Positions 55,126-63,648 of a stretch of DNA of 64,000 nucleotides are shown in pieces. Origin of the DNA: Ignavibacteriota bacterium (GTDB lineage: Bacteria > Bacteroidota > Ignavibacteria > Ignavibacteriales > Melioribacteraceae); contig JABFGH010000017.1 in NCBI GenBank assembly GCA_013112585.1, forward strand, positions 1-64,000. Reading direction: 5' to 3'. Every line of letters begins with the position of its first letter. Positions within the stretch are counted from its first letter, which is position 1. Under the pieces are notes generated by a model that saw nothing but the letters and a program-made list of their open reading frames with translations, was not told where the DNA came from and ran no database searches. A program made the translations under genes and the position numbers.

Positions 55126-56559
55126 TTAATTTGAATGCCAGAAATTGGAAGCGTTTTCTATCTCCGGCAAATTATACGCCTCTATTATATCCTTTACATA
55201 GCTTACTCTTCTCATCCCTACTAATACAGTGCTTACTTCGGGCAGGGCTGTAACCATTTTAATTGCCTTTTGAGAAAGAGGTATTTTAAATTCAGGATCA
55301 TTAAAATATTTGCTAAGAGAAGAATGCAGTTTCTTATTGTCCTCATTCTTTTTTGCTGCATACAAACTTGCAATGGAATTAAGCAGAATATTAGACGCAA
55401 CAGCAAAATGATTCAGCTTTGAAATTGTTTTTTGATTATCCGGATCCATTGTATAAATCTCATTTATGGCATAATTAATTTGCGGAATCAGATGATGAGA
55501 TTTTACATCGTTGAAATGTGTTACTCCCGTAAACTTTTTAATATTTGCTTTTAAAAATTTTGATAGTGAAATAAATTCAATAAGATCATTTTTTTGATGT
55601 TCAGGAAAAAGCTGCGAATAATCATTAATAATTTCCAGTTCCAACTTTTGCTGCTGTTTTAATAAATCCTTAATCTCCTCATCGGTTCTATCTTCTTCAA
55701 TTTCATAATCAGTTAATCTAATAAGTTTTCCATCTTCAATTGCGTTAAGCGGTCTGTTGCCTAAAACGCCAATATTATTTTCCGAAGCAATTTGTAAAAA
55801 TGTTTTAGTATTATTCTTCTGATTAAAATTGTTTGCGGCATCTTTCTCTATTAGATTAATTGGGGTTTGTACAACCGAAAAATGATTATTCGGACTAATT
55901 GAATTTGCTAATTCTATAAGTTTTTCAAGCGAAGTAAATTTTCTTTTATCACTGTCATCTATAAAAGTATTTGATGAAATCCCATAATGTCTAATCTTTC
56001 CAATTTCAACTAGGTGTTCCAAAACGGCAAAAGCTGATTTAATTCTTCTATAATATTCATCGCGTAAAGCATCAGCATCACGCTCTTTTGTGTAAAGCAA
56101 AAAATACTCAGGGTTATGAAGTAAAAAGAGATCAATATAATCCAGTTTCAATCTCCGCAGCGAAAGCTCAACTTGATCGCTAATAAAACGGGGATTGATT
56201 GAATGATACAATTCAGGAGTACATCTTACAACCTCCTCGTACGCCTCCCCTTCATTTATCTTCTGCTCAAGCAATTTAATGTTGTCACCTTGTATGTAGC
56301 CTGCTTTTGATACAATAACTAAATCATCCCTTGCTATTAAACTGTCAGATATTAACTTCTTTACTACATTTCCAATCAAAACCTCACTACCGCCGTTAGA
56401 ATAATTAGAAGATGTATCAATTAAATTTATCCCGTTTTCAATTGCAAATTTTAAAGCGTTTGCATGCATTTCAATTTCATTATCAATTCTATAACCGCCA
56501 AAACCAATTGGTGATACCCGGAGATTTGTTTTACCAAGAATATTGTCTTTTTGAATCAT
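55126..56559 (-). CDS. Aldo/keto reductase with a large insertion
   Basis: 477 residues from ATG 56559, which has AAAGG eight bases upstream; a GTG two codons earlier is less likely. AKR barrel blocks: NLRVSPIGFGGYRID, NLIDTSSNYSNGGSE (catalytic Asp and Tyr), VIVSKAGYI (Lys), YIDLFLLHNPEYF (His), IRHYGISSNTF and NIGVLGNRPLNAI. The usual family length is about 300-340. About 110-130 extra residues, mostly helical and highly charged, lie between the NRPLNA block (near 273) and SQKAIKMVTALPEVSTVLVG (near 430). It reduces aldehydes or ketones with NADPH in general; the substrate is unknown. Confidence 0.88.
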   Translation of the reverse strand: MIQKDNILGKTNLRVSPIGFGGYRIDNEIEMHANALKFAIENGINLIDTSSNYSNGGSEVLIGNVVKKLISDSLIARDDLVIVSKAGYIQGDNIKLLEQKINEGEAYEEVVRCTPELYHSINPRFISDQVELSLRRLKLDYIDLFLLHNPEYFLLYTKERDADALRDEYYRRIKSAFAVLEHLVEIGKIRHYGISSNTFIDDSDKRKFTSLEKLIELANSISPNNHFSVVQTPINLIEKDAANNFNQKNNTKTFLQIASENNIGVLGNRPLNAIEDGKLIRLTDYEIEEDRTDEEIKDLLKQQQKLELEIINDYSQLFPEHQKNDLIEFISLSKFLKANIKKFTGVTHFNDVKSHHLIPQINYAINEIYTMDPDNQKTISKLNHFAVASNILLNSIASLYAAKKNEDNKKLHSSLSKYFNDPEFKIPLSQKAIKMVTALPEVSTVLVGMRRVSYVKDIIEAYNLPEIENASNFWHSN

Positions 56560-56698
56560 TTTCACAACCTTTAAAATTTGATTTTCAAAATAGTTAAATT
56601 TTTAAGAATAATTTTGAGTGATTTTATATCAATACTAGTTTCATCTAATATTATAAATTTGTAATTTGTGTAGCTAAAAATAAAGGAGACCTATAAAA

Positions 56699-56863
56699 AT
56701 GGCTAAAACCCAAACATTTGCTGATAAAGCAAAAGGCAAAAAAAAAGTTGCCAGTGTTAATGTTAAATATGTAAAAGCAGTTAAAAGCGTTAACGGAAAT
56801 TATAAATTTCAAGAAAGAATTGTACAACTTGACGACGTAAATAAAGTTTCAAACTTAAAGTAA
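56699..56863 (+). CDS. 54-residue basic protein, unassigned
   Basis: A small gene with good support. AAGGAG stands 10 bases before the ATG, and an intrinsic terminator overlaps its stop. The product starts MAKTQTFADKAKGKKKVASV, continues with NVKYVKAVKSVNGNYKFQER and ends in IVQLDDVNKVSNLK. It is lysine-rich with a strand-turn-strand look. Short, basic, and with its own promoter and terminator, it resembles small ribosome-associated proteins such as the DUF4295 group of Bacteroidota, but the match is one of style only. It lies between the aldo/keto reductase gene (divergent) and the KamA-like gene. Confidence 0.75.
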   Translation: MAKTQTFADKAKGKKKVASVNVKYVKAVKSVNGNYKFQERIVQLDDVNKVSNLK

Positions 56864-56887
56864 AAGCAGTTTTTAAAACTGCTTTTT
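56862..56887 (+). terminator. Intrinsic terminator of the 54-residue gene
   Basis: AAAAGCAGTTTT and AAAACTGCTTTT pair perfectly around a very small loop, and a six-base T-run ends at 56887. The stem begins within the stop codon. Confidence 0.85.
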
Positions 56888-57088
56888 TGCTTAAAAACAA
56901 ACTATTAGTTAATCTTCTATAATTTATCCTTGACTAGTGGTTTTTTTTTTATATTTTATTCAACAGATACTTATTAGCACCTTCGTTTTACACAAAAAAA
57001 TCATCTGAACATTTAATATAGTTCGCATAAATTCATAAATGTAGTAAGATAGTTGTCTCAAAAATTTAATAAGAAAGGGATACAGATT

Positions 57089-58486
57089 ATGATTAAACCC
57101 AGGCAAATGAAATTTTACGGTCTGCGGGATATTGACAAAATCCCTCAATTACAATGTCTCACAGACGAAGAAAGATTTGAAATTAAAGTAGTTTCGAATG
57201 TTTTACCTTTTAGAACAAATAATTATGTTGTTGAAGAACTTATCGATTGGGAAAATATTCCCGAAGACCCTATTTTTCAGTTAACATTTATGCAAAAGGG
57301 AATGCTATTACCCGAAAGCTATGAAAAAATGGCAAATACCTTAAAAAACACCAACTCTCCCGAAGAAATTAGAAAAACTGCAGAAAGTATTAGATATGAA
57401 CTGAATCCTCATCCGGCGGGGCAGTTAACGGCAAATGTACCTTTTTTAGAAGAGGACGATGATATTGTGCCCGGTGTTCAGCATAAGTATAATGAAACAT
57501 GTTTAGTTTTTCCTTCAGCCGGGCAAACATGCCATGCGTATTGTACTTTCTGTTTTAGATGGGCTCAGTTTATTGGGGATAACGACTTAAAATTTGCAAC
57601 CGATGAATCCAACCGCTTCCAAAAATATCTGCATCAGCACAAAGAAGTAACCGATGTTCTATTTACGGGCGGCGATCCGATGATTATGTCCTTAAAAAAA
57701 TTAAAGACTTATATTGAACCGCTCCTCTCACCCGAATTTGATCATATCAGAAATATTAGGATAGGAACAAAATCAATCTCCTATTGGCCATACCGATTTG
57801 TAACCGATAGAGATGCAGATGAAATTCTTAACTTATTTGAAAAAATTGTAAAAGCGGGTAAGCATCTTGCAATTATGGCGCATGTAAATCATTGGGTTGA
57901 ACTGAAAACAAATATTGCTAAAGAAGCAGTTAGCAGAATTAGAAATACCGGTGCAGAGATCAGGTCTCAATCGCCATTAATAAAACACATTAATGATGAC
58001 CCAAAAATTTGGGCGCGAATGTGGAAAGACCAGGTAAAACTAGGTATAATTCCTTACTACTTTTTTGTAGAAAGAGATACAGGTTCAAAAAATTATTTTG
58101 CCGTGCCGCTTGCCCGTGCTTTTGAGATTTATCGTGATGCTTATACAAGAGTTTCGGGTTTAAGCAGAACTGTACGTGGTCCATCAATGTCAGCAAATCC
58201 CGGTAAGGTTGTAGTTGAAGGCATAGCTAAAATAAACGGTGAAAAAGTTTTTGTATTAAACTTCCTTCAGGGTAGAAATTCTGAATGGGTTAAGCGACCA
58301 TTTTTTGCAAAGTATGATAGAAAAGCAAAATGGCTTAATGATTTAGTTCCCGCATTTAATGAACAAAAGTTTTTCTTTGAAGATGAACTAAAAAGTATTC
58401 TTGAAGAAAATTCCAATCGCCATAATTTGAAAAAACAAAATCAAAATATGTTAGAAGATGGAATTACTTCATCTGGTGCAGCTTAA
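57089..58486 (+). CDS. KamA-family radical SAM enzyme
   Basis: 465 residues from ATG 57089; an upstream frame adds 12 residues beginning with TTG or similar and no ribosome site. The iron-sulfur motif is CHAYCTFC (Cys148, Cys152, Cys155), fitting CxxxCxxC, followed by FTGGDPM. The radical SAM barrel continues to about 330. In lysine 2,3-aminomutase the PLP lysine lies in PGGGGK; here the aligned stretch reads MSANPGKVVVEG with Lys373, so the lysine is kept but the glycine run is not. The reaction may be an amino-group shift on an unknown amino acid. It sits alone between two terminators. Confidence 0.85.
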   Translation: MIKPRQMKFYGLRDIDKIPQLQCLTDEERFEIKVVSNVLPFRTNNYVVEELIDWENIPEDPIFQLTFMQKGMLLPESYEKMANTLKNTNSPEEIRKTAESIRYELNPHPAGQLTANVPFLEEDDDIVPGVQHKYNETCLVFPSAGQTCHAYCTFCFRWAQFIGDNDLKFATDESNRFQKYLHQHKEVTDVLFTGGDPMIMSLKKLKTYIEPLLSPEFDHIRNIRIGTKSISYWPYRFVTDRDADEILNLFEKIVKAGKHLAIMAHVNHWVELKTNIAKEAVSRIRNTGAEIRSQSPLIKHINDDPKIWARMWKDQVKLGIIPYYFFVERDTGSKNYFAVPLARAFEIYRDAYTRVSGLSRTVRGPSMSANPGKVVVEGIAKINGEKVFVLNFLQGRNSEWVKRPFFAKYDRKAKWLNDLVPAFNEQKFFFEDELKSILEENSNRHNLKKQNQNMLEDGITSSGAA

Positions 58487-58508
58487 ATGTCCCCTCTTCA
58501 AATGTAAA

Positions 58509-58541
58509 AAAAGCCTTGAGATTACGGCTCTCAAGGCTTTT
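58509..58541. terminator. Bidirectional intrinsic terminator
   Basis: AAAAGCCTTGAG and CTCAAGGCTTTT are a perfect 12-bp inverted repeat with a 9-base loop, between the ends of the KamA-like and nfu genes. T-runs occur on both strands. Confidence 0.93.
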
Positions 58542-58568
58542 CTATTTTTAAACTTCAATCATACAATT

Positions 58569-59111
58569 TTATGCGGGAATCACTTCAAGGTTAGGGTTTA
58601 CTTCCCTTCGAAGCAGATTTTCAATTGCTACCAATGTACCTCTAAGTGCACTTGGACAACTGCCGCAAGCACCCTGGTAATGAATTTTAAGAGTCAAACC
58701 TTCTAAACCAAGTACTTCCAATCCTCCACCGTCACCTGCAAGAGCCGGTCTAACTCGCTGATCTAAAATTGAATTTATCTGTTTTAATAATGCTGTTTCT
58801 TCTTCAGAAGAAACTTCAATTTCTTTCTCCACGGGAATTTGTGATAAATCGAAATTGCGGATAAAGTTTACAAATGACTTTTGAATTTCGCCCCAGCTAA
58901 CTTTCGGGTCTTTTTCAATTGTAATAAACTTGTCCATATAAAAAACGGAAACAACTCCGTCTATTTCGAAAATTCCTTTTGCAAGCGGATCTTCGACAGC
59001 CTCCTCTTTCGATTGAAAGCTTCTTGATTCACGTTTTAATAACGGCTCGCTTATTATAAATTTTAACGCCTGGGGATTAGGAGTTAAATCAACATCTTGT
59101 ACAACTAACAT
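58569..59111 (-). CDS. Nfu-type iron-sulfur carrier
   Basis: 180 residues. The N-terminal Nfu_N domain (about 10-85: TPNPQALKFIISEPL, GIFEIDGVVSVFYMDKFITI) is joined to a NifU C-terminal domain (about 105-178) with the cluster-binding pair Cys149 and Cys152 in GACGSCPSALRG and the typical RPALAGDGGGLEVL. It receives and delivers 4Fe-4S clusters to target enzymes; the neighbouring radical SAM enzyme is one possible client, though the two are convergent. GGAGG precedes the ATG by six bases. Confidence 0.95.
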   Translation of the reverse strand: MLVVQDVDLTPNPQALKFIISEPLLKRESRSFQSKEEAVEDPLAKGIFEIDGVVSVFYMDKFITIEKDPKVSWGEIQKSFVNFIRNFDLSQIPVEKEIEVSSEEETALLKQINSILDQRVRPALAGDGGGLEVLGLEGLTLKIHYQGACGSCPSALRGTLVAIENLLRREVNPNLEVIPA

Positions 59112-59178
59112 TTATGCCTCCGAAATAAAAATATCTATTCGTTAAATATTCATCATTTAAAATTACTTAATTCTAACC

Positions 59179-59223
59179 AAAAAAAAGAATGGAATCAAGA
59201 GTCAAAATTAAAACTTGATTTCC
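59179..59223 (-). terminator. Probable terminator of rsmI
   Basis: GGAATCAAG (59191-59199) pairs with CTTGATTTCC (59214-59223) with one bulged base. On the minus strand an eight-base T-run follows. It lies right after the rsmI stop. Confidence 0.5.
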
Positions 59224-59233
59224 ATATTCAAAC

Positions 59234-59911
59234 TTATCTGTTATCTATCATTAAAACAAATTCGCCTTTAAGCTTTTTAAGCTCTGCGATATTTTTTACT
59301 TCCTTAATTGTTCCTCTAAAAAACTCTTCCTCTTCCATTGTAATTTTATAAGCCAGCACAACTTTTTGATTGCTGCCGAAAACAGTGTTCACTTCACTTA
59401 GAATTTTTCTTAGTCTATAGGGTGTATCAAGCAAAACAATTAAGTGCTTTACAGCTTTTAGTTTTTTTAATTCCTGCTTTCTTATTTCTGTTTTAGGTGA
59501 AAGCCATCCGTAATAAAAAAACTTTTCAATATCCAGCCCCGATGCAGTTAACGCCGGCAATAGAGAACTTGCGCCGGGAACAGGAATGACGGTAATATTA
59601 TTGCTTATACACAATTCAACTAAATAATTACCGGGGTCTGAAAATAAGGGAGTTCCGCAATCGGATATTAAAGCGGTTTTTTTGCCTGCTAAAATTTCTT
59701 TAATTATATCCGGAGCATTTGCTTTTTCATTGTGCTCGTTCAATGCAATCAAATCTTTATCAATATTATATTGTGAGAGTAATCTTCGGGCTGCTTTGTA
59801 TTCCTCACAAATAATAAAATCGGAACCTCGTATAACCTCCAATGCTCTTAATGTAATATCCTTGTAATTACCAATTGGGGTCGAAACAATATAGAGTTTG
59901 CAGTTTTTCAA
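59234..59911 (-). CDS. rsmI: 16S rRNA 2'-O-methyltransferase RsmI
   Basis: Methylates the 2'-OH of C1402 in 16S rRNA with SAM. 225 residues of the tetrapyrrole-methylase fold: YIVSTPIGNYKDITLRALEV, LISDCGTPLFSDPGNYLV and VIPVPGASSLLPALTASG. The start is TTG at 59911, six bases after a GAG that overlaps the proS stop region, so it is translated by coupling to proS. A shorter C-terminus than in E. coli (about 286 residues) means the usual last 60 residues are absent. Confidence 0.94.
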   Translation of the reverse strand: MKNCKLYIVSTPIGNYKDITLRALEVIRGSDFIICEEYKAARRLLSQYNIDKDLIALNEHNEKANAPDIIKEILAGKKTALISDCGTPLFSDPGNYLVELCISNNITVIPVPGASSLLPALTASGLDIEKFFYYGWLSPKTEIRKQELKKLKAVKHLIVLLDTPYRLRKILSEVNTVFGSNQKVVLAYKITMEEEEFFRGTIKEVKNIAELKKLKGEFVLMIDNR

Positions 59912-59914
59912 TCA

Positions 59915-61612
59915 TTACTCAATTGACTCAAAAATTTCATCAATCTTGGAATAAAGTTCATCCAGCTTTACCTGAAATCTTTCTCCATCTCGTCTAACTT
60001 TTACTTCCACTGTATTCTCTTTAATATTACGTTCACCTACAATTATTTGAACAGGCATGCCCATAAGATCGGCATCGTTAAATTTAAATCCGGCTGATGC
60101 ATCAATTCTATCATCAAATAAAACATCAAAACCTTTTGCAGTTAGATCAAGATAAATTTTTTCCGAAGCATCAACAACAACATCTTTCTTCATGTTCAGA
60201 CCAAGAAGCTGAATTTGAAACGGCGCTAATTTTTTACCCCAGATAATCCCCCGTTCATCAAAGTTCTGCTCAACATAGCAGGCAAAAACTCTTTCAACGC
60301 CGATACCGTAGCTTCCCATTATTATAGGGTGATCTTTTCCATTTTCATCTAAAAAGTTTGCGCCTAATGCCTCTGAGTATTTTGTGCCGAGTTTAAATAT
60401 GTGCCCCAGTTCAATAGCTTTAAATACTTCTAAAGCCTCGCCGCAATTTGTACAGCCTTCGCCGGTTTCAACAAATCTTAAATCAAAAAATTCCGCATTG
60501 GCAACATCTCTGGTAAAATCAATTCCGCCAATGTGGTAATCATTTTTATTAGCGCCGCTGTACATATTGTTAGCGTCTTTTAAATTCATGTCGGCAATTA
60601 TTCTTCCTTTAAAACCAATTGGACCAATAGAACCTGCATCCGCACCTGTAATATCTAAAAGTTCTTCAGGATGAGCCGGGCGTACTTGGCTGCCCAAAAT
60701 ATTTTCAAGTTTGGATTCGTTTACTTCATCGTTTCCAACCATTAAAACCAAGATAGGCTTGCCATCACTTATATAAACTCTCGACTTCGCACATTCCGTT
60801 TCATCAATACTTAAAAATTCACAAAGTTCATCAATAGATTTTACGTTAGGAGTGCTTATTTCAAAAACTTCTTTTTGTTCATCTTTTCTATCAAGCGGTT
60901 TATTAACCGAAGCGGCAACTTCCGAGTTAGCTGCATAACCGCATTTCTCACAGTATGCAATGTTGTCTTCGCCTGCATCAGATTTAACCATAAACTCTTC
61001 AGATTTACTTCCGCCCATAGCACCGCTGTGTGCACCTACAATAAAATATTTTAATCCGCATCTATCAAAAATTGCTTTGTAGGCGTCGTAATGTTTTTGA
61101 TATCCAATATCTAAATCTTCCCAAGTGGCATCAAGTGTATAGGAATCTTTCATTAAAAATTGTCTTCCTCTTATTACACCGCTTCTCGGTCTCGCTTCGT
61201 TCCTAAATTTTGTTTGAATTTGATACCATATTTGCGGAAGATCTTTATAAGATTTTACACTTCCCTTTGCGTGGAATGCAATAATTTCTTCATGAGTAGG
61301 AGCCAAAACATAATCTCTATTCTTAACGTGAAATAGAGTATCGCCGAATGCTTCAACTCTACCGGTATCATCCCAAATTTCTCTGGGGTTTAATGCAGGT
61401 AAATGAAATTCTTGACCGCCGATCGCATTCATCTCTTCACGAATAATTTCACTTATCTTTCTAATAACTTTATAGCCTGCAGGCAGCATTGAATATATTC
61501 CCGCCGAAAGCTGTCTTATCAATCCCGCGCGTATCATTAAAATATGGCTTGGAATAACCGCATCTGTCGGTACTTCTTTTAATGTTGGTATGAATGAAGA
61601 ACTTAGTCGCAT
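59915..61612 (-). CDS. proS: Proline--tRNA ligase, bacterial type
   Basis: Charges tRNA-Pro. 565 residues from ATG 61612; a 34-codon upstream extension is hydrophobic and cysteine-rich, lacks family similarity and is rejected. Class II motifs: LIRQLSAGIYSMLPAGYKVI (motif 1), PTHEEIIAFHAKG and FRNEARPRSGVIRGRQFLMK (motif 2), GSYGIGVERVFA (motif 3). The inserted editing domain lies between motifs 2 and 3 (about 225-400), and the anticodon-binding domain ends the protein. It is first in an operon with rsmI, three bases apart. Confidence 0.96.
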   Translation of the reverse strand: MRLSSSFIPTLKEVPTDAVIPSHILMIRAGLIRQLSAGIYSMLPAGYKVIRKISEIIREEMNAIGGQEFHLPALNPREIWDDTGRVEAFGDTLFHVKNRDYVLAPTHEEIIAFHAKGSVKSYKDLPQIWYQIQTKFRNEARPRSGVIRGRQFLMKDSYTLDATWEDLDIGYQKHYDAYKAIFDRCGLKYFIVGAHSGAMGGSKSEEFMVKSDAGEDNIAYCEKCGYAANSEVAASVNKPLDRKDEQKEVFEISTPNVKSIDELCEFLSIDETECAKSRVYISDGKPILVLMVGNDEVNESKLENILGSQVRPAHPEELLDITGADAGSIGPIGFKGRIIADMNLKDANNMYSGANKNDYHIGGIDFTRDVANAEFFDLRFVETGEGCTNCGEALEVFKAIELGHIFKLGTKYSEALGANFLDENGKDHPIIMGSYGIGVERVFACYVEQNFDERGIIWGKKLAPFQIQLLGLNMKKDVVVDASEKIYLDLTAKGFDVLFDDRIDASAGFKFNDADLMGMPVQIIVGERNIKENTVEVKVRRDGERFQVKLDELYSKIDEIFESIE

Positions 61613-62241
61613 ATAATCACTTTTTGTTTGAATAAATAAACAGCAAAGATAATAAATGATGCGGCAAAATAAAATTGTGAAACAAGAAGCTGAACAATAA
61701 AGTTCAAATGACAAATTCTAAAAAGCAAATTCCAAAAAGGCAAACACCAAATTACAAATCACGGAAATCAGGTATACCTGCCTTTTTTCGGCAGAGGCTA
61801 ACATCTACCTCATGCATCCAGTAAAACCTTTGAGTCTTCGTGACTTCGTGGCAAAACAAAATAGCCGCGAAGACACCAAGTCACCAAGTCACAAAAAAAT
61901 AGTAGAGCCTTTAGCTAAATAAAACTGAGTGGCAAGCTGGCAGCTATTCCAGCGGTATGTACATTTACCAATTGCAGATTGAAGGTGAAAATATTGAAAC
62001 GAAATTCTTCAGGAAGAAAATGTTATTAGTAAAGTGATAAAAACAGGTTTACGAACTAACCATAATATTTTACCGATTTTTATTTTTATTACACTATTCA
62101 TGTTAGGGCTTAGTGTTTCTCTTCAAAAGTAAGCCGGCAACAATTTCCTTTGTATATTACAATGCATGTTAATAATTTTCATCTATAATTATTGAGGTGC
62201 TGTAAATAACAATTTAAACAAATTTAGTTGTGGAAACTTAC
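61613..62241. other. Long intergenic region with palindromic debris
   Basis: About 630 bases without a gene. A CTGCC/GGCAG hairpin occurs near 61780-61797. At 61840-61875 GACTTCGTGGC pairs imperfectly with GCCGCGAAGAC around an A-rich loop, followed by a direct repeat of CACCAAGT (61874-61889). These look like remnants of dispersed repeats. The proS and ridA-like promoters must lie here as well. Confidence 0.5.
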
Positions 62242-62631
62242 ATGGAAAGAATCAACGTAACAACCGGAACAGTTTGGGAAAATAAAGTAGGTTATTCCCG
62301 CGCAGTAAAAGTTGGTAATCAAGTTTTTGTTTCGGGCACGGTTGCCGTAAATGATAATAATGAAATTGTTGGGATTGATAATCCCTACGAGCAAGCCAAA
62401 TTTATTTTCAAAAAGATTGAAAAAGCTTTAATACAGGCTGGCAGCAAATTAAGTGATGTAGTTAGAACCAAAATGTATGTAACCGACATTAACGATGCCG
62501 AACAAATTGGTAAAGCACATGCGGAGTTTTTTAATGATATTAAACCTGCATCAACTATGATTGAAATAAGCAAATTAGTTGACCCAAAAATGTTAGTTGA
62601 AATTGAAGTAGATGCAGTTATTCAAAAATAA
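62242..62631 (+). CDS. RidA-family enamine/imine deaminase
   Basis: 129 residues from ATG 62242 (GGA seven bases upstream; a GTG four codons earlier is possible). Family blocks: GYSRAVKVGNQVFVSGTVA, the catalytic Arg in SDVVRTKMYVTDI, and KPASTMIEISKLVDPKMLVEIEVDA. RidA hydrolyses reactive enamines made by PLP enzymes such as threonine dehydratase, one of which is encoded at 47334-48281. It is followed seven bases later by the alpha/beta hydrolase gene. Confidence 0.93.
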   Translation: MERINVTTGTVWENKVGYSRAVKVGNQVFVSGTVAVNDNNEIVGIDNPYEQAKFIFKKIEKALIQAGSKLSDVVRTKMYVTDINDAEQIGKAHAEFFNDIKPASTMIEISKLVDPKMLVEIEVDAVIQK

Positions 62632-62638
62632 ATGATTA

Positions 62639-63496
62639 GTGAAAATTATTATGCCGATTGACCCAGCAATAGAAGACAATATTAATAGTTCAGGTGATTA
62701 TCCGCCTACAATGATGCCCTTAAAATTTTTTAGTGCGGGATATAAATTGCTCGGCACATTTTTAAATGCCGCTGGTGAAGGACCGCATAAAACAGTAATA
62801 CTGCTTCATGGTTTTCCCGGTAATGAAACAAATCTAGATATTGCCCATGCACTGCGCAGAGCAGGCTGGAATGTACTTGTTTTTCACTACCGCGGTTTGT
62901 GGGGCAGCGAAGGAAATTTTTCATGGAGTAATTGCCTTGACGATGTTCATGCTGCAATTGATTTTATTGTTAGTAAAGAAAGTGCGGAACGATTTAGAGT
63001 GGCTCCAAATAAAATAGTGCTGGCAGGGCACAGTATGGGCGGGTTTGCAGCACTTCGCACTTCTGCAGATTATTCTGAATTAGAGCATGCCGCATCTTTT
63101 GCGGGCTTCAATTTCGGCTACTTTGCAAAATTAATTTCTGTTAATTCTGAATTTTATGATTTATCGCTTGAACGAATGCAGGCTAATGCAGAAATCTTCT
63201 CGAATATAAATCCCGCTAAACTTTTAGATGAAATGATTACATGTTCAGCTAATTTTGATCTAATAAACTTTGCCGGTGAATTGGCTGATAAAAATATTTT
63301 ATTTATAAGCGCGAAGTACGATACACTTGCCCCGCCCGAAATACACTCCTTACCTTTGATAAACGCTATGAAAAAAAACGGTGCCGATAGATTGATTGAC
63401 CTTGAAATAGATTCCGGACATTCATTCAGCAATTCAAGAATTAAGCTGACAAAAATGCTTATTAATTGGCTGGATAAAATTAAATTTAAAGAATGA
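62639..63496 (+). CDS. Cytoplasmic alpha/beta hydrolase
   Basis: 285 residues if the GTG at 62639 is used; ATG at 62651 is the alternative. The lid-less hydrolase motifs are ILLHGFPGNET (oxyanion), AGHSMGGFAAL with Ser132, an Asp in AKYDTLAPPEIH and a His in DSGHSFSNSR, so the triad is complete. It could be an esterase or lipase of short substrates. It is co-transcribed with the ridA-like gene, and the substrate is unknown. Confidence 0.82.
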   Translation: MKIIMPIDPAIEDNINSSGDYPPTMMPLKFFSAGYKLLGTFLNAAGEGPHKTVILLHGFPGNETNLDIAHALRRAGWNVLVFHYRGLWGSEGNFSWSNCLDDVHAAIDFIVSKESAERFRVAPNKIVLAGHSMGGFAALRTSADYSELEHAASFAGFNFGYFAKLISVNSEFYDLSLERMQANAEIFSNINPAKLLDEMITCSANFDLINFAGELADKNILFISAKYDTLAPPEIHSLPLINAMKKNGADRLIDLEIDSGHSFSNSRIKLTKMLINWLDKIKFKE

Positions 63497-63648
63497 TAAA
63501 ATAATTTTTCATTCCTTCATCTTATTGCTTTAACGGAACTACAGTAACAAACATATTCTATCCTCAATATTATTTTTGAAAACGATATCAATATTATTAT
63601 TATTAGTTCATCCATTAAAAAACAAAAGTATTAAATCATGAGGAAAAA

